The notes beneath the pieces are model-generated. The model did no database searches. It saw only the letters and a list, made by a program, of their open reading frames with translations, and had not been told where the DNA came from. Position numbers and translations under genes: made by a program. 64,000 bases of DNA. Source: Aureimonas fodinaquatilis (GTDB taxonomy: Bacteria; Pseudomonadota; Alphaproteobacteria; Rhizobiales; Rhizobiaceae). Shown here one piece after another: positions 36,084 to 44,619 of this stretch. The stretch lies in NCBI RefSeq assembly GCF_008369445.1, contig NZ_VTWH01000004.1:1-64000 (forward strand), given 5' to 3'. How positions within the stretch are numbered: position 1 is the first letter of the stretch; every line of letters starts with the position of its first letter.

Positions 36084-39000
36084 CTAAAACCGATAGGTGA
36101 ACCGTCCCTGAATGGCATGGTCTCTGTCATCGGTGCCTATGCGACCGTCATATGACACGCCCAGAGAAACCGCCTCAGTCAGCGCTGCATCTATCCCGAC
36201 GGAAAGCAACGCGGCATCGCGCGAAAGTGCTGATCCTTCAATAGTGAAGGGCGCAATGGATGCGAGGGAAAGGCCTGCCTGCGGCGCTAAATCCCCGAAG
36301 CTGTGCTGCCATCCCAGAAGGCCGCCAATGGTGAAACGGATGTCGCGCCAGTCAACATCTACGTAACTGCGCAATCCAAGTGTCGACAGCGTCGAATTGT
36401 AATCAGAGCCGTTACCGGACAATGCGGCCGGGCCACCTGCTTCCGCGAAGGAATCAGTTCTTACCCACAGTTGTGTAAGGTTGACGAACGGCTCCACCAA
36501 AATTCCGCTGATGCGCGTTTCATAGCCCAGTTCGGCAAAAAGCTGTGCCGTGTATCCGTCATAACTTGCGCTTGCAGCATCGACAAAGCCGGGGAAACTG
36601 ATGGTGCGGTTTGTCTCAATCTGATGATTGGAATAGGAGGCCCCGCCACGTAGCGCTATCTCGCCAAGATTGGTACCAGCATACAGTCCGATATGGTAGC
36701 TGTCCGATCGCGAACTTGCGTCTATGGCTTGAGAGTCAAGGGTTCCGCTGCTCCAGCCTGTCAACAGGCCCACTCGCCCGGCGTCTCCCACCGCACCATC
36801 GATGCCGAGAAGCACGCCGCCAGTATCCTGATTCAGGTGGCCGGCACCAGTTCCGTCCAGCCGTCCCCAGCCGCCGAATGCCTGTACCCAGCCTGTGGCC
36901 AGCCCACCGGGTTCTCCAATATCGGAACCTTGAGCCAGCGGTGCAATCTGCGCGCTGCGTTCGTCTCGCAACCGGTTCATGGCAGCCTGGCGCACATGGC
37001 GGCTTTCCTGCGCCAAGGCAGCTACCAAGTCCGCATGTATTCCGCCGCTGAGGCTTTCAAGCGCACTTGACGCCGACCTCATATCCAGCGCGGCCAGCGA
37101 GCTGACCAGTGGAATGGTTGCGGATGTGAGTGGCAGGGAGTCTGCAGCAAAGCCGACAGAGCGCTGGTTATCGGTTGTGCCGGCAGTGGCGAATGACACA
37201 TCGCTGCGGCCGATGCTGAGCAGAACCGATTGTGGCGTGTAGATGAGGTCAGCCGCCAAAAACGGATAGGCCGACGAGAACACCGCACTGTCGTCGATTG
37301 TGGCAAACTGGCCATCAATGCCGCCCGCTGCGGTCAGAATTGTGAAGCGGGTGCCAAGTGCAGGAACGGTGGCGTCAGTTCCAAATAGCAGAAGTGACAC
37401 ATCACCGCCAAGTTGCGCCCGCCCGCCAACATCGATGCGATCCGATTGCGCCACCCCATCAATCTCGACAACATAGGTTGTTCCGCTGCCAAGACTAAGA
37501 TCGCCGGCAATGGTCAGCGTGCCGATGGAATTTCCGGCGGCGAGGGCCGACCCTTGCAGGGTCGTCACGCCACCCAGAATCTGCCCGGTGCCCGACAAAG
37601 TCCCGGCACTCTGCACAGATCCGGCAACCAGTCCGTTGTGCAGGAAGGTGCCCGCGCTGCCGATGGCAACGTCGCCGATGATTGTGCCGGTCAAATTCAG
37701 ACTGCCCGACTGAACGGTGGTGCCGCCTGTATAATTAGCAAAGCCAGCCAGTGCGACGGTGCCGGCACCCGCCACGATGAGCGAGCCGGACCCGCCAACG
37801 CCGTTTGCCAGCGTCGTTGTCGAGGCGGCTGCAGGAGCCAGTGTTGTTGCTCCCGCGAGGATAGTGGGAACGCCAATGGACAGGTCTGCCTGCGGAGCAA
37901 GGGCGCCGTTCAGGACAAGAACCTGCCGAAACATCGGGTTTGAGGCAGTTGCATTCTGGTTGGGCAACACGCCCACAAATCCATCCACAGCATCGTAGAA
38001 AAGATTCATGCCATGGAATGCGCGCACAGAAGCGTTGAGATACGAGGCAGTATGGCCGCGCGGCCCTGCCCAGTTCATCGGATTGGGCGCACTCGGGTCG
38101 GTCGGGTCGACAACGAAACTGTAGCCGACAGCGCCGCCGGATCCGAGCAGATCCACCGTGATTGTCGATCCGGCAGCAATGGCATTCTGGAAATCGTGTT
38201 GCTCAAGATAAAGGAAGCCGTCAGTGACCCCCGTGTCCATCAGAACCTGCCCTACCCCGCCAACTGTATGGCCGGAAGGAAATGCCACCGAGACTGCCAT
38301 GGGTTGCATGGAATAGGCCTGTGCATTCGCTGCATCCGTGACCCTGCCAAGTTGACCGATGGCGTAACCTGCCGTGTTGGACGCTGTCAGGCCCAGAACA
38401 AACCCCGCCTGGGTAACAATGTAGCCGGCTCGCATTGTGCCGCCGGCCTGCATCCCGGCTATATTGACAAACGGGTTATAGGCCTGCGGAGTTGCCAGCG
38501 CGGACGCCAGTGTCGACGGATTCAGAGTGTTGAGGTCTAGCCCGGCGGAAACTCCAGGTATCATCGTGTTACGGCCGAACCCGACACCCATCATGGAAAT
38601 CGATCCCGACGCATCGCAGGCATTCGGGGCGCCGGGCAGACAGACCTTGTCGCGAACGCCCAGGACCCGCATGTTATCGCCCGTGGACACGGTGGTGCCA
38701 TCGGCCGCGTTGAATGTGACAGTTCCTTCGTAGTATTCGCCGAATGCGACAAGGTTGGAGGAGCTGTAATAGATGAGGCCGTACTCTCCAGTGGGCCGAA
38801 ATCCACTGCCTGCCCCGCTTAGATAAGACTCTTCCAGACCAATGCCGGTTGACCCCGTATCGACAAGCAAACTGGAATTGTAGGTTCCAATCGACACGCC
38901 AACCCGGGGCGAGCCGGTGCGCATAATCTCGGACAAAGACTCGGCGCCCCCGCCATTGGAAAAGGGAACAAGCGCACTGGACGTATAGCCGTCGTAGGCT

Positions 39001-39104
39001 GTCCATGCGCTCTGCGCAAAGACCGGCTGCGTAAGGGCCGCCAGACAAAAACCGAGGCCGCATGCGGCCCCTCGCTGCAGATTTGAAACTGGGAAGGGAC
39101 GCAT
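36084..39104 (-). CDS. Autotransporter with aspartic-protease-like passenger
   Basis: About 1006 residues. Signal peptide about 1-31 (ends TQPVFAQ). The passenger has two DTG motifs: LLVDTGSTGIGLEES (Asp82) and QVLMDTGVTDGFLY (Asp290), about 208 residues apart, plus SMMGVGFGR resembling the hydrophobic Gly motif of pepsins; this suggests a bilobal aspartic-protease-like fold. A passenger-associated beta-helix repeat follows (TGGTTVQSGSLNLTG). The last ~280 residues form an autotransporter beta-barrel (GWVQAFGGWG, ending GRFTYRF with terminal Phe). AGGA lies eight bases before ATG 39104. Substrate and processing unknown. Proteolysis is inferred. Confidence 0.85.
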   Translation of the reverse strand: MRPFPVSNLQRGAACGLGFCLAALTQPVFAQSAWTAYDGYTSSALVPFSNGGGAESLSEIMRTGSPRVGVSIGTYNSSLLVDTGSTGIGLEESYLSGAGSGFRPTGEYGLIYYSSSNLVAFGEYYEGTVTFNAADGTTVSTGDNMRVLGVRDKVCLPGAPNACDASGSISMMGVGFGRNTMIPGVSAGLDLNTLNPSTLASALATPQAYNPFVNIAGMQAGGTMRAGYIVTQAGFVLGLTASNTAGYAIGQLGRVTDAANAQAYSMQPMAVSVAFPSGHTVGGVGQVLMDTGVTDGFLYLEQHDFQNAIAAGSTITVDLLGSGGAVGYSFVVDPTDPSAPNPMNWAGPRGHTASYLNASVRAFHGMNLFYDAVDGFVGVLPNQNATASNPMFRQVLVLNGALAPQADLSIGVPTILAGATTLAPAAASTTTLANGVGGSGSLIVAGAGTVALAGFANYTGGTTVQSGSLNLTGTIIGDVAIGSAGTFLHNGLVAGSVQSAGTLSGTGQILGGVTTLQGSALAAGNSIGTLTIAGDLSLGSGTTYVVEIDGVAQSDRIDVGGRAQLGGDVSLLLFGTDATVPALGTRFTILTAAGGIDGQFATIDDSAVFSSAYPFLAADLIYTPQSVLLSIGRSDVSFATAGTTDNQRSVGFAADSLPLTSATIPLVSSLAALDMRSASSALESLSGGIHADLVAALAQESRHVRQAAMNRLRDERSAQIAPLAQGSDIGEPGGLATGWVQAFGGWGRLDGTGAGHLNQDTGGVLLGIDGAVGDAGRVGLLTGWSSGTLDSQAIDASSRSDSYHIGLYAGTNLGEIALRGGASYSNHQIETNRTISFPGFVDAASASYDGYTAQLFAELGYETRISGILVEPFVNLTQLWVRTDSFAEAGGPAALSGNGSDYNSTLSTLGLRSYVDVDWRDIRFTIGGLLGWQHSFGDLAPQAGLSLASIAPFTIEGSALSRDAALLSVGIDAALTEAVSLGVSYDGRIGTDDRDHAIQGRFTYRF

Positions 39105-39309
39105 GGAAACAATCCTGAATGGGTATAAAACCAAGCTCTATACACCTTTGGGTTGAAATCAAGCGGGGCTCATGCGGCCAATTGCCTGATTCACCATCAT
39201 CAAGCGGTTGCAGGTGAAACAATTTCGGACATGTGCTTTCAATGCACCGTGTGTGCAGGCAAGCGCCGATTGTGGCTGGCTGCGCCGGACCCTGAAATCT
39301 CGTTGTGAT

Positions 39310-39780
39310 CTACTCTGCAGCAACGGGCTGCACAACAATTCCAATCAGGCGCCAGACCCTGTCAACGACTTGAAACACAAGTTCAAAACGGACAGGGACA
39401 GGTGTTGTCGCGAAGCGGCCGGAAACCCGAAGGAGGCCGTTCTCGTCGAGAACAGGACCAAAGGTAATGTCCGGCTGAAGCACCGTCACGGCCTGCAGGT
39501 CAATCTCCCTGCGCCGCAATTCTGCGAAAGTAACGGCAAGGTCGGCCGCGGTGTTTCGCGCGGTAAAACCTGGCGCAGCCAATTGGCTCAACACCGAATA
39601 ATTGCCGGTGACGTTGGCGTGATGCAGGGCTACCAAAGTCGAACGTATGAGAATGGCAACAAGTTGCGCGTCCTCCTCGCTGCCAATGGCAGGCACTGGC
39701 TGGGCAGCAACGTTTACAGTCGCCCCGCATGCCATGGCAGACGAAAGCAGAAGCGCAAGCCAGCCACGCCTACCAGGCAA
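39310..39780 (-). CDS. Small secreted protein downstream of the YadA-like gene
   Basis: About 156 residues. The best start is the TTG at 39780, with GGAG six bases upstream, giving a signal peptide (RRGWLALLLSSAMACGATVN then VAAQ). The mature part (LVAILIRSTLVALHHANVTG, LAAPGFTARNTAADLAVTFA, VPVRFELVFQVVDRVWRLIG) resembles small alpha+beta proteins with an NTF2-like cystatin fold; family not certain. Its start overlaps the YadA-like stop by eleven bases, so the two are probably translationally coupled and the small protein may help assembly or act as a periplasmic partner. Confidence 0.65.
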   Translation of the reverse strand: MPGRRGWLALLLSSAMACGATVNVAAQPVPAIGSEEDAQLVAILIRSTLVALHHANVTGNYSVLSQLAAPGFTARNTAADLAVTFAELRRREIDLQAVTVLQPDITFGPVLDENGLLRVSGRFATTPVPVRFELVFQVVDRVWRLIGIVVQPVAAE

Positions 39781-41545
39781 AGCTGGCTCCGATGCGACCG
39801 GCAACTGTTCCGTGGCTGGTTCCAACCCCTACGCCGCCGTTCAGGTATATATTTTCGTGGATTTGGCCAATGGCGCCAAAGCCAAGGGCGGCTTCCCGCT
39901 CAAACATTCCGACATTGGCTGAAATCGCGAAGCTCTTGTCACTTGGCAGTTGCACCCCGCCGAGAGCCAGCGCAATGGCCACACCCTCACGTATGCTGCG
40001 ATTGTCGCTTTCCAGTACGCCGACCCGATCGCTCAGCACGTCCACATTGTTGAAAAAACTGTCAAGGCTGACAGAAGCGAGATTGCCGGAGGCATCGCTG
40101 GTCACGAACTCGACCGGCCCCTGCTGCGCAGCATAGCTTGCTTCAGAGGTTATGCCTGCCAGCGTGTAGGTGGCACCTGGGCCGCCAATGACGATCTGGT
40201 TAGCACCGCCGGCGTTAACGCCCGCGCCTATTGCCACAGAATTGACACCGGAGGCCGTTGCGCCCGCACCCAGCGCGATGGAGCCGGTGCCGGAAGCGGA
40301 TGCCGCTGAACCAACAGCGACCGCGTTGCTGCCGCTGGCGGCTGCACCACCACCTGCCGCAACAGTTTCAATTCCGGTTGCTGAGGCTGGCGCGCCAGTT
40401 GTCCTTGCAGCAAAATAGAAATTATTGCTTTCAATGTTGCCCAACGCGGTGTTGATGGCACCAAAGGCAGCGCCGACCGAATTGTATGTTTGACTCAGTA
40501 CCGTATAGGTTGGCTGCGTCACCGTGCCGTCCGGGGCAACGCTTGAACTTCCGCCCAGCGCCGACACGATGCTTGTGCTGACGGCGGAGAGCTGGCCGCC
40601 ATTGATTGCCTCAGCAGAGCCTGCGGAGACGGCCCCCGCTGCTACACCTTCCAGCGTCCGCGCAACGCCTGACTGGTTGGCAATCGAAATGCTGGTGCCA
40701 TCGGTTGCACCGCCAATGGAAATCGCCCTGCTGATCGGGTCCTGGCGAACGATGCCGCTGGCACCATTGATGATATTGGTGATTTCCAGACTGTTCAGCG
40801 CAGTGCGGCTGTCAAGGTCGATGAGCGCAGACCCGACATTGGTGAAAGTTCCTGTGCTCAGCGCATAGCTTGGCGCCAGCACAAGCCCATCCGTTCCCAC
40901 GGTCGTTCCAAGCGCTTGCGCAATGGCTGTGTTGCTGGAGAATAGCTGCCCCCCATTGATAGCATCTGTGGACGCCGAAGCGATTTCACCGGCAGAAACC
41001 CCGGTCAGCCGTCGTGACAATCCGCCCTGCGAAAGGAAGGAAACGGTGTCTCCGTCAGTGCCAGCCCCAACCGTGATAACCCGAGTGGTCAGATCCTGCT
41101 GAACAAGGCCGATCTGGCCATTCTGCACATCGAGGTAGAAGTCTTCGAGCGCAGCAAAAGCAGCGATCAGACCGATCGAATCGATGAACTGAACACCTGC
41201 GACAAGATCGGTTCTGCTTCCCAGGGTCGAGATGGCATCAGCAAGGTTGTAGTAGGGAACGCCGCCGATCGTATAGGTTGGACCGGTGAAGACGCCTCCG
41301 GTGAAGGTGCTGTCGCCACCGAACACTTCGGTGACAAACGTGTTGACATCGGTATCGGTGATTGCCTGCGCAACAGCGTTATCAGGCGCCAACCCCAATA
41401 AACACACAGCAAGCAGGACGGGCTTGCCGCGTCTCAGAAAAGTTGACGGCGAAGTGCACTTTTTCGGTGCCATGGAAGCCACTTGCACGATGATGTTCCC
41501 CAAAAGACGCGAGGCGATCCAACCTTCAGCCCCGAATTTTTTCAT
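39770..41545 (-). CDS. YadA-like trimeric autotransporter adhesin
   Basis: About 591 residues. A trimeric outer-membrane adhesin: extended signal region with hydrophobic core (VLLAVCLLGLAPDNAVAQ), passenger with two ISneck-type motifs ending STDAINGGQL and SAEAINGGQL, a YadA head-like array of AVAVGSAASASGTGSIALGA-type repeats, a coiled stalk (SDRVGVLESDNRSIREG), and the YadA anchor, a four-strand membrane domain of about 70 residues ending IGASFAW. A CtrA-like box is just upstream. The start is uncertain: ATG 41545 preferred, a GTG at 41587 and ATG at 41473 are alternatives. Probable role: adhesion to surfaces or hosts. Confidence 0.88.
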   Translation of the reverse strand: MKKFGAEGWIASRLLGNIIVQVASMAPKKCTSPSTFLRRGKPVLLAVCLLGLAPDNAVAQAITDTDVNTFVTEVFGGDSTFTGGVFTGPTYTIGGVPYYNLADAISTLGSRTDLVAGVQFIDSIGLIAAFAALEDFYLDVQNGQIGLVQQDLTTRVITVGAGTDGDTVSFLSQGGLSRRLTGVSAGEIASASTDAINGGQLFSSNTAIAQALGTTVGTDGLVLAPSYALSTGTFTNVGSALIDLDSRTALNSLEITNIINGASGIVRQDPISRAISIGGATDGTSISIANQSGVARTLEGVAAGAVSAGSAEAINGGQLSAVSTSIVSALGGSSSVAPDGTVTQPTYTVLSQTYNSVGAAFGAINTALGNIESNNFYFAARTTGAPASATGIETVAAGGGAAASGSNAVAVGSAASASGTGSIALGAGATASGVNSVAIGAGVNAGGANQIVIGGPGATYTLAGITSEASYAAQQGPVEFVTSDASGNLASVSLDSFFNNVDVLSDRVGVLESDNRSIREGVAIALALGGVQLPSDKSFAISANVGMFEREAALGFGAIGQIHENIYLNGGVGVGTSHGTVAGRIGASFAW

Positions 41546-41589
41546 GCCCCAACCTGTGGTTGATTCCGCCAAGGCATTTTTCTTCACCA

Positions 41590-41606
41590 GTTAACCATAG
41601 GTTAAC
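41590..41606. promoter_or_regulatory. CtrA-like box (TTAA-N7-TTAA)
   Basis: GTTAACCATAGGTTAAC, a 17-bp palindrome containing TTAACCAT and TTAA spaced by seven bases, matching the published CtrA consensus. It is 45 bases before the preferred YadA-like start. A second half-site (GGTTAACC) lies near 41846. CtrA control of an adhesin would tie it to the cell cycle. Confidence 0.6.
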
Positions 41607-41885
41607 GGAAACATGTGTAACCGCCCTGCATCTTTGCGGATCGATTTCAGCCGGATAATCAGGGAACCGGGTGCTGGAAACAGCGGCAGATGCCGGTGAA
41701 ACACTTCCAGCTTCAGCCTCTACCCAGCGTTGTGGCTGGCCAGAATGGACAGCAGCCGCCTTCCTCCAGAAGGTTAAAGCCGGCATCAAAAAATGCTACT
41801 TAAGCCTTATTGATTTTATGGGTGACCTGCGCATTTGGGTGAGAATGGTTAACCGCGCATCTATTGCAAGCATTCGGACTGTTAC

Positions 41886-42035
41886 ATGCTGTCGTCACGA
41901 CGAGACAAAATCATAAGCTATGCCGTCGCAGCATCTTTGCTGGGCACCGCCATGATCGCCCTGATGTACGAGGGAAACAAAGCCCGCTTCCATGATCATC
42001 GAAGCGAGAGACACCAGACCAACGGCCGTGGTTAG
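41886..42035 (+). CDS. Possible 49-residue membrane protein
   Basis: [10 protein letters not shown] then a hydrophobic stretch ([20 protein letters not shown]) and a basic, His-rich tail. Topology is plausible for a small membrane protein, but there is no clear ribosome-binding site. The region between 41607 and 41885 shows nothing else convincing, apart from an AT-rich area. The reading ends four bases into the SRAP gene on the other strand. Low certainty. Confidence 0.3.
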   Translation: MLSSRRDKIISYAVAASLLGTAMIALMYEGNKARFHDHRSERHQTNGRG

Positions 42036-42682
42036 CCGTCCTGCATCAGACCTGAAAGAACGATAGACAGCGCTCCGTCGGGCAGTGGTCTTTGCAGCGC
42101 TCCAGCTTCCGCCCAGGGCGCTCGCATCCATATGTCAATTTCTTCTGCCGTCGTCAGGATAGCGGGCATCGCTTTCGGGTGGACGGCGCCAACTTCCTGG
42201 TTCGGCTCACAGGTCACGAAGCCGTACACATCTGCACGCACCTCGCCCTCTTTGACCTTGCGCACGCTGGTCCAGTTGGTCCAGATACCGGCGAAAACTG
42301 CCAGTGGGCGCTCCTGCGACAGGGCAAACCAGACCGGTACTTTCTTTCCGTCAATTGTCGCATATTCACTGAATGAGGTGAATGGCACCAGACATCGGCT
42401 GTTCACGCCAAGCCACCGCTGCCAGTGCGGGCTTTTCGTGTTGCGGATATTGGTGACGCCTGGGTCTGAGTTCCTGCCTTTCAGCACAAATGCGGGCGAC
42501 GGCATGCCCCATCGCATCAGCGTCAGTTCGCGTTCAAAATCCTGCCCGTTTCTGACAACGGGCGCGGCGTAATCCGGAAATACGCCCGGCATCGGCGGCA
42601 GATTTCCCGTGCTGTCGCGCATTGACCGCGTGAACGCTATAATCGCCGATTGGCCTTTGGTTATGGAATATAGGTTGCACAT
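42032..42682 (-). CDS. SOS response-associated peptidase (SRAP/YedK)
   Basis: About 216 residues. YedK/HMCES proteins covalently trap abasic sites in single-stranded DNA. Cys2 follows the start Met ([10 protein letters not shown]), as required for the thiazolidine link. The active-site regions [27 protein letters not shown] and the late [19 protein letters not shown] are all present. ATG at 42682 has AGG upstream. It sits next to two small stress-type proteins on the same strand, separated by a terminator hairpin. Confidence 0.93.
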   Translation of the reverse strand: MCNLYSITKGQSAIIAFTRSMRDSTGNLPPMPGVFPDYAAPVVRNGQDFERELTLMRWGMPSPAFVLKGRNSDPGVTNIRNTKSPHWQRWLGVNSRCLVPFTSFSEYATIDGKKVPVWFALSQERPLAVFAGIWTNWTSVRKVKEGEVRADVYGFVTCEPNQEVGAVHPKAMPAILTTAEEIDIWMRAPWAEAGALQRPLPDGALSIVLSGLMQDG

Positions 42683-42705
42683 GCCTGTTAGTTGGCGTGT
42701 GCCGG

Positions 42706-42744
42706 TCAAAAAGAAAGCCCATTCAGATCAAGGTCTGAACGGGC
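42706..42744 (-). terminator. Terminator after the DUF2945 gene
   Basis: Minus strand GCCCGTTCAGA / TCTGAATGGGC hairpin followed by TTTCTTTTTGAC. It begins 28 bases past the DUF2945 stop and precedes the SRAP gene. Confidence 0.75.
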
Positions 42745-42771
42745 ATGGATTCAGGTTCAAATCGTCCGCTT

Positions 42772-42981
42772 TCAGGTCTTCTTCAAGGCATCAGGTTTAT
42801 GGGCAGCTTTCTTTCCGGATTTGGAACTCTGAACAATCACCTGCGGGTCGTCCTTGGAAGCCTTGACCACGTGGCCTTTGATTTTTGTGTCAGATGTCTG
42901 TTTTTTAACAACCTTGCCCTCGGTTTTCCCCTGGCTCGTATTCCAGGAAACCTTGTCGCCCTTTTTCAGAGTGTCGGTCAT
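42772..42981 (-). CDS. DUF2945 / hypervirulence-associated TUDOR-domain protein
   Basis: 69 residues, Lys-rich. MTDTLKKGDKVSWNTSQGKTEGKVVKK, then GHVVKASKDDPQVIVQSSKSGKKAAHKPDAL, matches the small DUF2945 family with a TUDOR-like fold. Function unknown; such genes are often seen with general stress genes. ATG at 42981 has AAGGA eight bases upstream. It follows the DUF2934 gene by 11 bases, implying one transcript. Confidence 0.88.
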   Translation of the reverse strand: MTDTLKKGDKVSWNTSQGKTEGKVVKKQTSDTKIKGHVVKASKDDPQVIVQSSKSGKKAAHKPDALKKT

Positions 42982-42992
42982 GGGGCTTTCCT

Positions 42993-43235
42993 TCAATCCG
43001 GGCTGGCCACGGAAGGTGGCTTGATATCATCCACAAAACCGGGTTCGTCTTCCTCCCCGGAAAATTCTCTATCCGCTTCCTGATTGACCTTGATAACGTC
43101 TTCCGATTCCTGTTCGGTCAGTTCGTGTGGATCGTGAGCGCGTTTCCAGTGATCTTCGTGTGCGCCCGTTGGCCGTCCCTCATCCTCCCAGATTTTATAG
43201 GCACGTTCGCGGCGCTGCTGTTCCCTGTCATCCAT
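42993..43235 (-). CDS. DUF2934 family protein
   Basis: 80 residues, acidic. RERAYKIWEDEGRPTGAHEDHWKRA is the signature of DUF2934; the rest is disordered and acidic. Function unknown. AAGGAG lies seven bases before ATG. First of a two-gene unit with DUF2945; an EcfG-type promoter candidate lies upstream, consistent with stress induction. Confidence 0.88.
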   Translation of the reverse strand: MDDREQQRRERAYKIWEDEGRPTGAHEDHWKRAHDPHELTEQESEDVIKVNQEADREFSGEEDEPGFVDDIKPPSVASPD

Positions 43236-43261
43236 GGTGCTTCTCCTTGATGGTCAAACAC

Positions 43262-43287
43262 AACTCGGATTGCGTATAAGTCGTTCC
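43262..43287 (-). promoter_or_regulatory. Possible EcfG-type promoter of the DUF2934-DUF2945 pair
   Basis: On the minus strand GGAAC (43287-43283), a 17-base spacer and AGTT (43265-43262), close to GGAAC-N16/17-CGTT but with A for C. The -10 lies 26 bases from the start codon. Compared with the rpoH2 site, which fits the consensus fully, it is weaker. Confidence 0.4.
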
Positions 43288-43359
43288 TGCCGAGGAACCT
43301 GTATTCTTTTCGAAAGCACCGCTTGACCTGGCATCTGGTGGAAGCCTTATCGAGACATC

Positions 43360-44289
43360 ATGGCTGAGCACGCATACACCATTAGTCAGGCTTCAAGGCT
43401 GGTCGGCCTTCCGGTCCGGCGCATTCGTTTCTACAGCGATCAGGGGCTGTTGCCTCTGCTGGACAGAACCGGGAGCGGATACCGCCTGTTCGACGAAAGC
43501 GATCTGGTGCGTCTGGGTTTGATCAGCGCTCTGAGGGACGCAGGATTAAGCCTGAAAGCAATCCGGACCGTCCTTGCCCGGGGCCAGTCTGTTGGCGATG
43601 TGCTGACGCTCCGACTGGCGGAGATAGAGGCGCAGATCAGTTCACAGCGTCGCATTGCGGCAGCCATCCGCATGGCTCTTCGGTCATCTGAGCCAAATCC
43701 CGAAGATCTCAGGAGAATATGGATGATGACTCACTTATCGAACGTCCAACATGTTGCAACCGTGGAGCGGTTTCTTGAACAGGTTGTCGAGGGTTCATCG
43801 GTGGATCCGAAATGGAAAGACTGGATGCTCCGAATGAGCGCCCCAAACCTTCCTGATGACCCTTCATCGGAGCAGCTTGATGCCTGGCTGGAACTGTCGG
43901 CCATGTTGGTTGACCCGGCCTTCATAGCAAAGATGCGGAAAAACGCCGAAGACAGCGCGGTTGCCCTTGATGCCGAGGTTTTCAAGACGATGAGCACTTC
44001 GGTTCTGGCCAAAGCAAACGATGCAATGGATCGCGGTCTGGAACCATCCTCGCCCCAAGGCAAGGCAATCGCTGAAGAATATCTGGCGGGCTGGGCGCGC
44101 GCTACCAATACAAGGCTGGACGAGCCCGGCTTGCAGCGGATGAAGCGGAAGCATCTGGAACATCAACCGAACATGCGGCGATACTGGGCGCTTGTTTCCA
44201 TTTTGAACGGTTTGCCAGGTCGTTCAGAGCCCAGTCAGGAATGGCTGTGGATTGAAAAGGCGGCCTTGGCGTTACTGGCAGACGCCTGA
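43360..44289 (+). CDS. MerR family transcription regulator with helical C-terminal domain
   Basis: 309 residues. An N-terminal MerR winged helix (YTISQASRLVGLPVRRIRFY, then SDQGLLPLLDRTGSGYRLFD) and dimer helix (LAEIEAQISSQRRI) are followed by a long domain of about 200 residues, rich in Trp, Glu and Met, resembling the TipAS-type or unknown ligand-binding helical domain (WKDWMLRMSAP; KAIAEEYLAGWARAT). No Cys for metal sensing is obvious. It lies just upstream of the cobalamin riboswitch operon on the same strand, but has no obvious link to it. Confidence 0.8.
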   Translation: MAEHAYTISQASRLVGLPVRRIRFYSDQGLLPLLDRTGSGYRLFDESDLVRLGLISALRDAGLSLKAIRTVLARGQSVGDVLTLRLAEIEAQISSQRRIAAAIRMALRSSEPNPEDLRRIWMMTHLSNVQHVATVERFLEQVVEGSSVDPKWKDWMLRMSAPNLPDDPSSEQLDAWLELSAMLVDPAFIAKMRKNAEDSAVALDAEVFKTMSTSVLAKANDAMDRGLEPSSPQGKAIAEEYLAGWARATNTRLDEPGLQRMKRKHLEHQPNMRRYWALVSILNGLPGRSEPSQEWLWIEKAALALLADA

Positions 44290-44340
44290 ATTCACGGCCA
44301 ACTGTCTTGCGCTTTGCCGGTCAAGGCGCTACCCCGTTGA

Positions 44341-44520
44341 TTGATGGTGCCTTCCTTTCGGAAGGTTAAAAGGGAATGCGGTCTGGACATATCATCCAAA
44401 GCCGCAGCTGCCCCCGCAACTGTAAGCGGTTCGAGTCTGACACATTGCCACTGGGTTAACCGGGAAGGCGTCAGGCAATCACCGCGAGCCAGGAAACCTG
44501 CCATCATCAACACGGACTGT
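44341..44520 (+). promoter_or_regulatory. Cobalamin riboswitch
   Basis: Core pieces in order: GGTGCC, AAAAGGGAATGCGGT, CCGCAGCTGCCCCCGCAACTGTAAGCGG, GCCACTGG, GGGAAGGCGTCAGGCAA, and GAGCCAGGAAACCTGCC. This is the classic adenosylcobalamin-type element with its B12 box. It precedes the methyltransferase and ABC transporter genes. Confidence 0.93.
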
Positions 44521-44526
44521 CGCCGG

Positions 44527-44589
44527 GCGGGGTGTCTCGGAGGCTTCAGCTTCGCCATTGCTGGCGAAGCGGTTCGCATTGCACCCCGC
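44527..44589 (+). promoter_or_regulatory. Expression-platform hairpin of the cobalamin riboswitch
   Basis: GCGGGGTG and CACCCCGC form an 8-bp stem, enclosing an inner hairpin (CTTCGCCA-ttgc-TGGCGAAG). No T-tract follows. The ribosome site GGGG lies further on at about 44609-44613, so control could be through termination by Rho or translation; uncertain. Confidence 0.5.
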
Positions 44590-44619
44590 TTGTAAAATGA
44601 CGTCCGTCCGGGGTTCGAC

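Noticed and set aside
39208-40053. 281-codon forward frame over the YadA-like region
   Set aside because: Antisense to the YadA-like and small secreted genes; no motif.
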